In this document: piece by piece, positions 22,570 through 35,231 of the stretch
Layout of the letters: each line of letters opens with the position of its first letter
Numbering within the stretch: position 1 is the stretch's first letter
NCBI GenBank assembly: GCA_964017185.1
Contig: OZ024883.1
Span: 39,424,395 to 39,488,394, forward strand
Source: Rugalucina vietnamica
Taxonomy: Eukaryota; Mollusca; Bivalvia; Lucinida; Lucinidae
DNA length: 64,000 bases
Reading direction: 5' to 3'
The notes under the pieces: generated by a model
Databases searched by the model: none
The model's input: the letters and a program-made list of their open reading frames with translations, nothing else
What the model was told of the DNA's origin: nothing
Made by a program: the position numbers and the translations under genes

Positions 22570-23490
22570 ATGACGTCTGCTACTTTGTATTAACGCAGAT
22601 TTGAAGAGGCTAGAACTACATGTACATGTAGTATAAGCCCCTCAAGTGCAAATAATGTCTTAAATATTGCCTTGATATTCTTCCATTTGGCCTTTGGACG
22701 TTGAGAACAGCAGGTTATTAACATGTTTAGAAATAATATCCTCAGATTTCCAGAACAAAAACATATTAACTATATAATTGGAGCATTACAATTTTATTTT
22801 TTGAGGTAGAAGGTGGACTTTTATATCTCTAAAGATATTTTTAGCTGAAAGACAACAGTAAGCCTTTGTTCAACATATAAATGTATAACTATAGGAGGTA
22901 TTCTCATGGCGCGACACAACGTTTATAATATGAAGATATATCAGCAGGATAATACAATAAGTGCCAGTCAACAGTTCACGCTTTTCGAGGACAATCACTT
23001 CTTCCACAGAAAACAGAAAAAAATGTTCTTGTCATTAAGAAACCCTACTTGCTATTTGAAATGCAACTGGTAATGAATCATGACTGATCATTCCAAACTC
23101 AGAGGAAAACAAAAATAAATACTAACCATGTCTAATTATTAATATGTCTTATCTTTCCATTACGAAAACTTTCCCATGCAATATACAAAGATTTTTTTCA
23201 GCTGTAAAAAATGAGAATACTATTGGAACAATGTTGATGTTTTAATATTTTTCTCAAAACATAAATTGTAGATACACGTTAGAACCGCCTCGGCGAGGCA
23301 GTTCTAACCAGTACCCACAATCCATGTTTTGGAGCAAATACAAGAAAAATATGTATACTCCTGGAAACCCCGTTTTTGCTGTATAAAAGTGGAGTTTATG
23401 GAGGTATACATTACACTGATACGTTTTCCTGATGAGAGTTTACGCACAATAAATCTGTATGAAACCGTGCATTTAGGTTAAGGACAAATT
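22570..23490 (+). repeat. Direct duplication D4, unit 1
   Basis: Matches 23,905-24,625 in order: GACGTCTGC(T/C)ACTTTGTATTAA, CAGATTTCCAGAACAAA, a TCTCATG(G/A)C(G/A)CGACACAACGT block, TATCAGCAGGA(T/G)AATACAATAAGTG, TTTTCGAGGACAATCACTTC and GAAACCCTACTTGCTATTTG. It carries the H-family MITE (23,158-23,434) that unit 2 lacks. No coding signal. Confidence 0.8.
23158..23434. mobile_element. Hairpin MITE (H family), 277 bp
   Basis: Same ends as 20,111-20,389 (CATTACGAAAACTTTCCCAT ... ACGTTTTCCTGATG) with a slightly diverged central palindrome (GAACCGCCTCGGCGAGGCAGTTC). The D4 paralogue at about 24,560 gives the empty site TCTTTC-AGAGTT. The filled site reads TCTTTC|element|AGAGTT, again with no duplicated target bases visible. 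Confidence 0.85.
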
Positions 23491-23904
23491 ATTAACACAT
23501 TGTTTCAGTTCAGAAAAACCTAAAATGGACTTTTAAAAGGTCGCCACGTACATCATTCATAGTGCAGATTATACATGTATTTTACTTTGTGATCAGCGAA
23601 GATATTCTGAGAAATCAGAATTTATAATTGGTGTATATCTATTTTCTAACCAATACTATATTTGGCCCTATTTGGATAATACTAGTCTTTGTATTGTCGT
23701 TGCAAATTCAAAGTAACTTTTTTTGGCTGCATGTTGCCAAATCTAAACGGTCATTCTGATACATGTGTCAAGTGGTCTTAAAGGATCTCGGTTTTCATTT
23801 TTATTCAATTGGAATGAACACCAGTTACCGCGACTACGCTGACTGTAAGACCATTGCAAATGTATTTCACTTTAGAGCTTTAGAAGTAGAACGCGTATAT
23901 TATA

Positions 23905-24625
23905 CATGACATCTGCCACTTTGTATTAATCCAGATTTGAAAGGATAAACAATTTTAAGCCCTTCAAGTGCACATAATGCCTTTGATAATGTCTTATTAT
24001 TCTGACTTTTGGCTTATGAACGTTGAAAATTAGCTAATTATCGACACGTTTTAGATTCATGTGTTTTAGAATAATATCATCGGTGTTTTCAGAAAGTTGG
24101 ATAATTGTTCAGATTTCCAGAACAAACAAATATCAACCATGTAGCTCGAGCATTACTACTGTTTTATTCAAAGGTAGAAGATGAACTGTTTTATCTTTCA
24201 TGACAGTTTCTGCTGAAAGTAAGCATTTTTACAACTTATATAAATGTAGAACTATAGCATGTTTTCTCATGACACGACACAACGTATACAATAGACAGAT
24301 ATATCAGCAGGAGAATACAATAAGTGTCAGTCAACACTAATTGCTGTCAGAATTCACACTTTTCGAGGACAATCACTTCTTCCCCCCCCCCCCCAAAAAA
24401 AAAAAAAAAAAAAACACACAAAAAAAAAGAAAAAAATGTTTTTGTCATTAAGAAACCCTACTTGCTATTTGTAAAACAACTGGTAATGAATCATGACTGA
24501 TCATTCCAAACACAGAGGAAAACAAAAATAATTTCAAGCCACGTTTGTCTTATCTTTCAGAGTTAACGCACAATTAAATCTGTCTGAAACCGTGCATTTA
24601 GGTTAAGGATAAACTATCTTTTCAT
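23905..24625 (+). repeat. Direct duplication D4, unit 2
   Basis: Second copy of the 22,570-23,490 segment, lacking the H MITE and carrying a C-run/A-run expansion at 24,383-24,430. Divergence by eye is substantial, so the duplication is not recent. Confidence 0.8.
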
Positions 24626-24689
24626 GTCTCGGTCAATTTTGCCTATTTAAAGCACACCATGGGTATTTCCCCCGCACTGCCACGATAAA

Positions 24690-24800
24690 AATTTGATCAA
24701 AGCCCCGCTTATTTCCACGGCTATCCCCGCTCTCCCCCCCCCCCCCCGAGAGGGTGGAGGGTGATGGGCGTGGTTACAAATGACTAGTGCATTACTTTAG
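24690..24800. repeat. CCCCGCT...GTGCATTA repeat (copy 1)
   Basis: Shares GCCCCGCTTAT/CTATCCCCG, a C/G-rich hairpin-like centre and ACAAATGACTAGTGCATTA with 61,295-61,358. A 14-base C-run lies at about 24,735. Short and non-coding. Confidence 0.45.
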
Positions 24801-24829
24801 TCAAAATGATAAATATGGCTCTAGATGTG

Positions 24830-25260
24830 TCGATATGACTTCTGCATAAAATGCCAACACACGGTACAAAGTCTCAAACATAAGTATAACTATTGTACGT
24901 GTATGCATACAAATAACAATGAGATACGCAATGACGAAATTTGATACGTAATGTCCAAGCGAGGATGTCAAAAATTTTCATAAATATATTAAGTTGAACC
25001 AGTACATAACACTTAATGAAAGGTTCTAGACGAGGTGTTGTGGGTAAGCGGGACGATGAGTGAATAGTGAGTCGATGGGTGAGTCATCAGTGAGATAAAG
25101 TGAGAATGAGTCATTCCGTCGTTGAGTGAGGACCTCGATCCAGTAGAGATTACTTCTGTGAAATCAGCACATATTCGTGTACCAAACATTGAATGTACAA
25201 ACATACGCAATCACATCATTTCAAAATAAAATTATTTGTAGGGCGCTCTTTTTAGACATT
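24830..25260. other. No recognisable gene; GAGT-rich patch
   Basis: AT-rich sequence with a low-complexity GAGTGA/GAGTCA-rich patch at about 25,055-25,130. No supported feature. Confidence 0.4.
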
Positions 25261-25600
25261 TCGATAATATACCTATATTAATTCACGGATAAAGAAAAGA
25301 ACATTTTATCCACTCAGACGTCTGACCTCTTGCAAATTAACTTTTAATTTTGTCAATTTCCTAAATTGATAGAATTAATCCTTTTAATCGAATTGCGACG
25401 CATAGAACTCTCATTGTTAAATTTAGAAATTGACGATGGAATCTGACAGAATTTAAGAGATAAAGGAAATTTCATTGATTGTATGAAAACTCTTGGAAAT
25501 ACTTGTGATGTCTGGGATGTAACACGTGTCTTTTATAATGTATGCCTGCAAACACTTAACACAAACTCAGACTGGATATTACTATCTTACTTCCAATGTC
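25260..25600 (+). repeat. Dispersed repeat D1, partial copy
   Basis: Matches 5570-5760 and 32,915-33,115: ACTCAGACGTCTGACC, GCAAATTAACTTTTAATTTTG, AATCGAATTGCGACGCAT and a TGTGATGTC...GATGTAA block. Confidence 0.65.
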
Positions 25601-25789
25601 ATTACCATAGTGTGCACACTTTCATCATTCGTCAGGAAAAATAGGTTCATGGCCAATTTTCACATTTAACTGATGAACATACTGTTACGCCGAAATGAGG
25701 ATATATCGCTGGTTCGATACATATTCTGCTTTGAATCGTTTTTCATTTGAAAGAGGACAGTCAAAATGATAAATAAATACATACATAAA

Positions 25790-28325
25790 CAAGTAGCCCA
25801 AGGGCAACGATCGCTCACCTGAGAGTCAACAAGTACAGTCACTGGACAAAGAGAATTAGTTTCTTTTTTTTTTACCCTAAATGGGTATGACGGCCATCTT
25901 GGTAATATTTCAGGTGTATGGCTGCAATAGTTACCATAGGCTCATTGGTCCTGTAAACGCTTACCTGAGACCTAGTTGTCACTTTTCTCTATGCTTCCAT
26001 GTTTGCCTATGTTTCCAAAATTGACCTTGATATAAATTAATCACATACCTTCATCTACTCTATTAGTTGTTTGCATCTACCACTTTTCAGGTCTCAGGCT
26101 GCATTTAGTTTACAAAATATCCATTGTTTTCACTTTTTCCCATGTAAAAGCCTATGTTTCCAAAATTGACCTTCCCGTAAAATAGGTCAAGGTCATCCTA
26201 GGGTCACCATTTTATCAAACTATGATGGACTGGAGTCCCAAATGCTACATACCAAGTTTCGTGAAAATCGGCCTGCTGGTTCTGGAGAAGAAGATTTTTG
26301 AGTGGTTTTTACCATATATGGGCGCGGCGGCCATCTTGGTCATGTGACGTAGATTTTGGGATCAAACTTTCGTTACCCCTATCCAGGGATGCTTCACATA
26401 AAATTTCAGTTTGATTGGCCATGCGGTTTCAGAGAAGAAGATCTTTGAAAAGTGTGTATAGACGACAGATCGGCCAAGGTCAAGAGATGACCTTGACCTA
26501 AATTAATCACATACTTTCATTAGTTGTTTTGCATCTACCACTTTTCAGGTCTCAGGCTGCAATAGCTTTAAAAAAAATACATATTTTTTCACTCTTTTTC
26601 CCATGTAAAAGCCTATGTATTCAAAATTGACCTTGACATAAAATAGGTCACGGTCATCCTAGGGTCATTATTTGATCAAACTGCGATGGGCTAGAGTCCC
26701 AAATGCTACATACCAAGTTTCGTGAAAATCGGCCTGCCCGTCCTGGAGAAAAAGATTTTTGAATGGTTTTTACCATGTATGGGCTAGGCGGCCATCTTGG
26801 TCATGTGACCCAGATTTTGCGATCAAATTTGCGTCCCCACTACCCAGGGATGCTCCACATAAAATTTCACTTTGATTGGCCAAGCGGTTTCAGAAAAGAA
26901 GATCTTTGAAAAGTGTGTATGGATGACAGACCCTTCAAGGTCAAGAGATGACCTTGGCCTAAATTAATCACATACCTTCATCTACTCCATCAGTTGTTTG
27001 CATCTACCACTTTTCAGGTCTCAGGCTGCAATAGTTTTCAAAAAATTGCAATTTTCCGCTTTTCGTCTTAATTTTAAGTCAATGGAAACTTTAAGTTGCC
27101 ATAGCAACCAAAGTTGTGTGAAAATGACAATAAAAACACAAACGTTGTAGAGGCTAATATCATAAGTATGTTTGCAAAGTTTCAGCTTCATCCGCCTTAC
27201 AGCTTCTGAGAAGAAAATTTTTGAATTTTTTAGAAAATTTACCCTTTACGTTGCTATAGCAACCCAACGAATTAAGCGATTTTGACAAAAGTGGCCTAAA
27301 ACCGGGAGGACTACTCAATAAACATTTATGTAAAAACAAAATTTCAATATCCTCAATGAAACAGCAGAAATTGCAAATTTCCACTTTTTGCCTTATAAGT
27401 CAATGGAAAAAAGGTACAAGTAGGCAAAGATCAGGAAAAGGCGCAATCAGAAAAAGATTCCCACTCCAAAAACCGAGGTGGGAAAAAACCAAACTAACAA
27501 TCAGGTACTTATACCATGAAACATATCGTAAGCCGAATGAGCAGCTATTTTCCCAATAGGTGGCCACTCAGTTACCTTAACTTAACTAAAAATATGAAAA
27601 CATACATAAGGCGCCAACAGCACAAAAAATTTTAAACACCAAGACATAAAACAAAAAGAACCACTACAGAAGTATCGACTTGGAACGATCAGTAACACAA
27701 AGTTACTGGCGGGCTTAAACCGGTTTTACAGGTACCTAACCTCACCTATGAAACTTCAAGTTTTCATAGCAACCAAAATAGTTGGACAAATACAATAAAA
27801 AACATGAACTTTGTACAGGCTAATGTCATAAGCATGTATGCTAACTTTCAGCTTCATACCCCATACAGCTTCTGAGAAGAAGATTTTGAATATTGTTTTC
27901 GAAAATTTACCCTTTAAGTTGCTATAGCAACAAAACAAATACAGTGATTTTTACAAAAGTTGCCTTAAACATGAAGGACTACTCAATAAATATTTATGTA
28001 AAAACAAAATTCAAATATCTCCAGCCTGACAACGGAAAATGCCAATTTCCACTTTTTCTCCATACAAGTCAATGGAAACTTCAAGTTGCCATAGCAACCA
28101 GAGTTCTTATCCGATCGAAATAAAAAACACAAATATACGTTCCCCCTACCTGTAGATGCTTTATGTGAAATATGAAAAGATTCGGCCTGGCAGCTTCAGA
28201 GAAGGAGTCGTTTGAAAATGTTGACGACGACGGACGACGGACGACGACGTACGACGCACGGACGCCGGCTCCACTACAATACTACAAGCTCACCTTGTGA
28301 GCCTTCGGTTCAGGTGAGCTAATAA
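25790..28325. repeat. C-family composite repeat with internal ~0.45-kb units
   Basis: Contains three direct copies of a roughly 460-bp unit. A TTAATCACATAC...TTTGCATCTACCACTTTTCAGG block recurs at about 26,040, 26,505 and 26,965, and AAATGCTACATACCAAGTTTCGTGAAAATCGG at about 26,240 and 26,702. Shorter units follow (GTCAATGGAAACTT...GCCATAGCAACC). It ends GCTCACCTTGTGAGCCTTCGGTTCAGGTGAGCT at about 28,287-28,320. Family members at 14,157 and 47,888 share termini. There is no coding frame; this is probably a decayed or non-autonomous DNA element. Confidence 0.65.
27409..27746 (-). mobile_element. P-family retroelement 3' fragment (young subfamily)
   Basis: Reverse, near-consensus copy: AAAAAAGGTACAAGTAGGCA, the CCCACTCCAAAAACCGAGGTGGG hairpin, ending in the TTTTACAGGTACCTAACCTC block. 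It is inserted into a C-family unit. The flanking pieces CAATGGAAA and TATGAAACTTCAAG correspond to the uninterrupted GTCAATGGAAACTTCAAG at about 28,068. Confidence 0.88.
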
Positions 28326-28398
28326 ATAAATAAATATAAGATGAATAAATAAATAAAATACTGCCAATTGTAATGAAGACTATCCTTAATAAATCAGC

Positions 28399-28988
28399 AG
28401 GGTTCAACTGGTGGTTTTCTTTTCTCCGGAGGAAATAAGCTATTTGGCACACAGGGATCTCCATCGTCGGGCAGCTTATTGAATCTGTTGAGTCCTCGTT
28501 TTTGATTAATCAGGGTGGTTATCATTATTTACTTGTTTGTCCTTGGTGATTCATTGACTAGTTAGAGATTCACCACGAGGACCGAACAACTAACTGAATG
28601 TTGTGAACCACTGTAGAAGCTGCGGGTGAGGTTAGGTACCTGTAAAATCGATTTAAGCCCGCCAGTAATTTTATATTACTGATCGTTCCAATGCGATACA
28701 TCTGTGGTGGTTCTTATTGTTTTATGTTTTGGTGTTATTTTTTTACTGTTTGCACCTTATGTATGTTTTCATATTATATTTCAGTTTTAATTTTATTTCA
28801 TATTTTAGTTAAGTTTAGGTAACTGAGTGGCCACCTATTGGGAAAATAGCTGCTCATTCGGCTTATGATATGTTTTCAAGGTATAAGTACCTGATTGTTG
28901 TTTTAGTTTTATCCAACCTCGGTTTTTGGAGTGGGAATCTCTTTCTAATTGTGCCTTTTCCTGATCGTTGCCTTCGAACGAACCTTTT
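28399..28988 (+). mobile_element. P-family retroelement 3' UTR copy
   Basis: Runs from GGTTCAACTGGTGGTTTTCT through CAGGGATCTCCATCGTCGGG and the whole 3' UTR. The terminal segment is diverged (TTCCTGATCGTTGCCTTCGA). It starts downstream of the RT frame. Confidence 0.82.
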
Positions 28989-29399
28989 TAAGATCTTAAA
29001 ACACAACTTAATACAAAACATTCCCACAGAACCTTCACTGCGAACGAAAAGGAATCCACAACACTATATGGAAAAATGTTCGTGTTTGACTGATCTGATG
29101 GAGGACGTGTTGCTTATCCAACGCAACTGGCTCACCCTCTGCTGGAATGCAAACTTGATTACTTTGACACAATGTCATACTAGCCCATATCCCTGACTGA
29201 CCGAAGAAATAATCATTTTGTTGCCCATAGAAATTATACTAAACTAGATTAAAGTCATATACCAGAAATTGATCGCAGTTCATTAATTAAGACCTATTAA
29301 TTTCCTTATATTACTCAGAAGTGTAAAACGATTGAAAAAAAAAAATGAAAATTTCACCAGAAAAAATGATTGAAAAAAAATGAAAATTTCACCAGAAAA

Positions 29400-29612
29400 A
29401 AATGATATTTTTTAATATTTATGCCCAAAATATTAATATTCATTGTGGGAACACGTTAGGACCGCCTCGGCGAGGCGGTTCAAACGAGTACCCACAATCT
29501 ATGTTTTGGTGCAAAAATAATAAAAAATATGTATACCCCTGCATACCCCAGTTTTGTTACATGAAAGTGGGGTTTACGGGGGTATACATTTCACAGACAT
29601 GTTTTCCTGATG
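29400..29612. mobile_element. Hairpin MITE (H family), left end missing
   Basis: Central palindrome (GTTAGGACCGCCTCGGCGAG...) and right end (ACATGTTTTCCTGATG) are present. The left TIR is replaced by a short tandem duplication of TGAAAATTTCACCAGAAAAAA just upstream (29,346-29,402). Confidence 0.7.
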
Positions 29613-31740
29613 TGCACTTTCTTTCCTATGCTAAGGCCAGCGTTGCTTGCGTTACGTAGGCGATCCAAGAAGTAATGTGAACACAACTATATTTTGGTAA
29701 CCAATGCGGATACATTTAAATAATTTGGCATGTTTACACGTGTATATATGTGCAGTAAATAGGTATAATATCATGACGTTCGGATGACGAGTTGAGATAC
29801 AAAGATTATTTGATTTGTCCACCCGAAGTCGACATGGACGCGAAATTGACTAAAAACGACATTTTTGTTAGGGGTACAGGGAAAGATTTTGTGCTCCAAT
29901 TTATCAAAATGACATTTATACACAAGCAAATCATATTCGTTGTGTTATATATGCCTTATGTTAGAAAATAAAAGAGAAAATGAAATGCAAAGATTAGCAA
30001 GTACTATTCTATGTTGACTGGCAACGGCATCTGACAAAAATATCACAATTTCGAAGAAGTACGATAAATACCCATAATTCATGCGTATATTTGACTCCGA
30101 TAAGGATGTAAATGTCGGCATTTATGCCCACAGCCTATCACAACGAAGGACTTCTATTCAAAAATAAATATTGCACGGAATTAAACCTTCTTGATTAAGT
30201 AGAAGGGGCGTTGATGGAAAAATTTGGAGATTTTGAGAGATCAAATTAAGGGGGGAAGGATAGCCAAACCTCAATAATTTGCGCTGCGTTAAACTCAAGG
30301 TATGTACAGTAAATCTATTCAAAGGATTATTGTACTTCGGAATAAAACGGTTATTGGCGTAATTATGCTTTGCATTTGACACTTCATTACATAAATAAAA
30401 TCCATTTCAACCGTGGACAAGGTCGTTTACCTTGCATTATCTTGTTGCTAGGCAAAGAGGGTTGCTTTGTGATTCAGTCAAAATAGTAATCGGATCTGGA
30501 AAAAACGATAATGCATCATGATTCTGATGTAAACTATCTTGAAAATGGCAATGGTGAAAGAAATTGCACGCGAGTTCGCACTACTTCTTGGATCACTTCT
30601 CACTTCTATCGTAGCACTTTGCTTCAGGAAATTACAGTATCTAATTCAGGATCTTCCATTCCGATACTTGAAATCTGTATGATTTTTTTTTCTTTCTTTC
30701 TTTCTTTCTTTCTTTAGGATAAATAGATAATTAATCTGTCTGAATACTTGCCATAATTGTATCAAACTATTTTGGACATTTTATGAAAACAAATATTATA
30801 CTGTAAGTCTGGAATAAAATCAAAAAGGGAAACGACCGAACGGTTATCCTGCTTGTGAAGGACAAACATGTTTAAGATACTTTAAATAATTATCCGAAAC
30901 GAGTCGCATCGTCAGGTTGAAAAAAGGAAATGGCAAAACTACCATAGAGTCTCGCACGCCAAGAGTTTGCAAAATCGGGCGGGATTTTCCTATACTTCAT
31001 GTTGTATTTTTTTAGATGCTAGTAGCTGGTTAGTCTTATTAAAAGCGGTGTTTTTAGCAGCGTAACATAGTGATGCACTATGTTCGTATCTTCTTCATAA
31101 TGGGTTTATTCAACCACATTATAAAGCACAGCCTGTCTGGGTTTTTGGGTTGAAATAATGCCACCTGTGTTGTTCCAAATTGAATGAGCTTTTAGGAAGC
31201 AAACATCAATTTATGGAATGTACAGTCGCTCATATACCTAGCATGGAGAGCAGCCATATATCTATCCATTTTCAATTTCATATCAAATTACGGACAATAT
31301 GTAGATATGCCAAATCATACTAATATGTAGATGGTTTTGCCCATTTTTGCGGAAAACATAACCAATGCGACATACATGTAAGTACTTTAAAAGGAAATCA
31401 CTGAGAAAAAATGTACTGCCAGTGCACACGCAAACGTAAAATTTCATATCGTCCACCTAGTTTCAACGATTTTTTTTTCCATTGGATTGCTTGATCAATA
31501 CCTGTCGCACAAAAAGACACTTACACAGAACACGACTGGTTGAAGTTACAAATTTTGTTGTCTTAAGTGTAAATGGATTTTTGATGTAACGAAACAAAAT
31601 ATAATGTCGGTATCAGTCAGTACGAAAATTAGAGACCCGTCACATGAACATAAAGCCTCCCTCTTTGTGCTCGGAAGCCTATAAATTCACGTACTGGGTC
31701 TCTTTATTTCCGTATTGATTTCTCTATTTTCTAAATGTTA
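29613..31740. other. No recognisable gene
   Basis: AT-rich sequence. It contains a (TTTC)n microsatellite at about 30,688-30,716 and short frames only (74 codons at most), without recognisable motifs. Confidence 0.45.
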
Positions 31741-33116
31741 CAATAACTTAAGGAGTTTTATCAGTAGAGTAATAAACTAAGTGTCAGTCAACCACGAGTT
31801 ATTTGCTCTGTCAGAATGATAATTTAGTAAGTTAGGGAATACTAAGAATGAAGTTGAATGCAATTCCCGTTTTCCATGATTTTTGTCATCCTGCTGTGTT
31901 CAAAATTCACGATTCGCTGAGTTCCATTTGTAATTCGTTCGTTCGTTTTCGTTTTTTAATTGTTTTTTACTTTTGTTCCTTGATCAGTGATCAGATAAGC
32001 ATTCAGAGATATTTGCTATATTAGTCTTAGCATTGACGCGGACTTCACCTTGTCAGGCATAAGCCTTACATTAGGCATTGGAACCTTAAGCAAATATAAG
32101 TACATTCAAACATTCATAATGATCATTAATCTCATTTTCATGTAAATATGGACTGCAGAGACATTTTGCCAATTTTGCAGCAGACGTCATATCGTCAACT
32201 AATGCTTAATATATGTTTTCTGTAAACGGGTTAAATCCCCATAAAACCGATTGGCACTTATAAGATTTTACGTCAGTTAGACATACATCAAGATAAGAAT
32301 ATACACTCCAGAAGGAATTCCTTAATTGCTACGGAAGTTGTTGAGACAAAACTGACTTGGTTGGAATAATAACTGCTATGAAACAGCTACATTTGTATCC
32401 AGTACCAACATTCATTTTTAGGAGGATAAAGCTCTTTATCATTTCACAAAGAACAAAACTTATCAAGTTCCTTGGCATAATCAGGACAATAGCTTTCCAA
32501 TGTTAAAATTTGCAAGTAGGCTCATTTTTTCATTGTATGTGCAATGTACAATGCGGATACGCATGCAGAAAAGACTCATGATGCTTTCGATTTTGAAATT
32601 ACTGGGAGAAGTGACCAGAAGCTAATGCAAATCTTTCCCACTAATTCCAAAACATGCAAGTACCAAGTTTTGTTACTCGTTACTTACCTGTTTTGTGAGC
32701 GAGAACCATGAACCTGTAGATATTCATTTTTGCAAAAATTACATAATTACACTGTCATCTTTAAAACAATGAATCGCAAAAAAAAATAAATAAAATAAGA
32801 TAGAATAAAATCATTCCAAATTAAAATTATTTGGAAAACGCACTCATAAGAAATTCGAACCAAAAACCTATACTACTTCACAGAATGAAAACGATAAAAT
32901 AGACTTTGTATATTTTCAGACGTCCGAACTCGTGCAAATTAACTTATAATTTTGGCAATTTCCTTGATTGAAAGAGTTGTCCTTTTAATCGAATCGCGAT
33001 CCATTTATGAAATGTTACAATTCGAAATTCACTATGGAATTTGACTGATTTCATTAGTTTAAGGAGATTTCTAGATTGAAAGACGAATCTAAATGGTATT
33101 GTGATGTCTAGAATGT

Positions 33117-33194
33117 AAAAAGGTACAAGTAGGCAAAAATCAGGAAAAGGCGCAATCAGAAAAAGATTCCCACTCCAAAAACCGAGATGGGAAA
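33117..33194 (-). mobile_element. P-family solo terminal cassette (78 bp)
   Basis: Only the last ~75 nt of the family: AAAAAGGTACAAGTAGGCAA, TCAGGAAAAGGCGCAATCAG, and the hairpin CCCACTCC...GAGATGGG, then unrelated sequence. It matches the cassette at 39,351-39,425 in extent. Confidence 0.8.
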
Positions 33195-33486
33195 AGTCCA
33201 TTATATCTGTACCGCCACAAGGGCTGTGACACATTTAGAATTTTTGAACGTTCGATCGGAAGTATTAAAGCCCGTAATGCTTATATTTTGGTGCTGAGTC
33301 AGGGACATACATGTATAATAATTGCCGTGACCAACTAATGCACAGTTTAATCACATGCGCACAAAAACTCCTTACTGATCACTGTTTACATTCGACTTAT
33401 GAGTATACTGTTACCTCAACAACAAAAATGATCCGAAACATAATTACCCTGTACGATTTGAATGGACAATACAAAATTTATGTAAA

Positions 33487-33622
33487 GAAAGAAAGGAAGA
33501 ACGAAGGAATGAATGAATGGATGAATAAATGAATGAATGAATAAACGAATTAATGAATGAAAAGAAAGAAAGAAAGAAAAAAATGAATGAATGAATGAAT
33601 GAATGAATGAATGAATGTATGA

Positions 33623-33658
<36 letters not shown>

Positions 33659-33720
33659 AAGAAAGAATAATCAAGACAGAAAAAATGAAAGAAAGAAAAA
33701 GAAAATATAAATAAAGAAAC
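33487..33720. repeat. GAAT/GAAA microsatellite
   Basis: Alternating blocks of (GAAT)n and (GAAA)n in imperfect tandem. The Phe/Ser/Leu-rich minus-strand frames over it are repeat translations, not genes. Confidence 0.9.
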
Positions 33721-34427
33721 AAACATAGTGCTCAAAGATAAACAAAACAAAAAAAAGCAATTCAAAACTCTTTCACGCAGCACTGACTTTGCATGATACG
33801 AAATTCACTACAGATTGCGATACTGTTCGTGTTTGACTGATTGTTCTGTTTCTGATTATACACGACTAACTGAGCGCCTGATTGAATGTAAACTTGATTG
33901 CTTTGACGCCCTGTCATAGTAGCCCATAAACCTGATTGACTCAAGGAATAATTATTTTGTTACTCTATCTGACGTGCCCATAGAAGACACAGTGAAGTAG
34001 GATTTCGGTCATATACTAGAAATTGATCACAGTCTATTAATCTTTATTTCCTGATATTACCCAGATGTGTAAATCGATCTGGATATTAAATAAAGAGACT
34101 ATTAAGTAAAGGAACGTAGGCACATTAAGATAAGCGTAAAGTAATAATATAACTCATTAAGGCAAAATAGATCTGGAAAGAAAATACAGGTTATGAAATG
34201 CTGTTGTGGCCAATGTTTATCCAAACAATAAACCAAGTGTTGCATGCATTAGTAGCCGGATTGTCCGCCTATTGTTTTGCATGTTATTTGTTCCATTACT
34301 ACTGATTAGTTGGGGAACAAAGGTGTGAAATGGGCTAACCTTTGCACCAGAAAGGAATACAGCTGAATTATATGTCGTAAAAAAGGTAATTATATGCTGT
34401 ATGTGAAACTACTGTATAGAAAACATG

Positions 34428-34928
34428 ATCGACTAACTGAATGTCGTAAACCACTGTAGAAGCTGAGGGTGAGGTTAAGGTAGTGTAAGACAAGTTTAAG
34501 ATTAGTTTAAGACAGTTTAAGACTAGTTAGAGATTCACCACGAGGACCTTACAACTAACTAAATGTTGTGAACCACTGCAGAAGATGAGGGTGAGGTTAG
34601 GCGCCTGTAAAACCGGTTTAAGCCCCCCCCCCAGTAATTTTATATTTCTGATCGTTCCAAGGCGATACTTTTGTTGTGGTTCTAATTGTTTTGTGTTTTG
34701 GAGTCGAATTTGTGCTGTTTGGGCCTTATGTGCGTATTCATTTTTTATTTCAGTTGGGGTAACTGAGTGGCCGCCTATTGGGGAATAGCTGCTTACTCGG
34801 CTTACGATCTGTTTTCATGGTATAAGTACTAAAGTGCCATTTTAGTTTTTTCCCACCCCTCGGTTTATGGAGTGGGAATTTCTTTCTGATTGCGTCATTT
34901 CCTGATCATTGCCTATTTGTATTTTTTA
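34428..34928 (+). mobile_element. P-family retroelement 3' copy, first of tandem pair
   Basis: A partial piece (34,428-34,490, GACTAACTGAATGTCGTAAA...) is followed by GACTAGTTAGAGATTCACCA through the 3' UTR to CCTGATCATTGCCTATTTGT. The second copy starts immediately downstream in the same orientation. Confidence 0.82.
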
Positions 34929-34929
34929 A

Positions 34930-35231
34930 GCCTGCCAGTAGTTTAATATCATAGATCATTCCAAGGAAATACTTCTGTTGTGCTAATTTTTGTTTTATGT
35001 CTTGGTGTTGAATTCTCGTGCTGTTTGCTCCTTATGTGTGTTTTCAGATTTTTAGTTAAGTTTGGATGGCAGAGTGGCTCCCTATTGGAAAATAGCTGCT
35101 CACTCGGCTTACAATATGTTTTCTTAGTATAAGTACCTAATTGTCAATTAAGTGTTTCCCGCCTCGGCGTTTGGAGTGGAATTTTCTTTCTGATTGTGCC
35201 ATTTTCCCGATCATTGTCTATTTGTACCCTT
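34930..35231 (+). mobile_element. P-family retroelement 3' copy, second of tandem pair
   Basis: Starts CCTGCCAGTAGTTTAATATC and ends CGATCATTGTCTATTTGTACC. It is more diverged than its left neighbour and truncated at a different 5' point, so the pair reflects two insertions rather than a duplication. Confidence 0.8.

Larger units (their letters stand above)
31740..34170 (+). repeat. Dispersed repeat D1, copy 2
   Basis: Collinear with 3100-6700 over many blocks (see copy 1). It carries a solo 78-bp P fragment at 33,117 and a GAAT/GAAA microsatellite at 33,487-33,665. It provides the uninterrupted reference for the 13,477-18,476 and 60,936-63,039 insertions. Confidence 0.65.

Noticed and set aside
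33444-33783. Two 77-92 codon minus-strand ORFs rich in FLS and IHS
   Set aside because: Translations of the GAAT/GAAA microsatellite.
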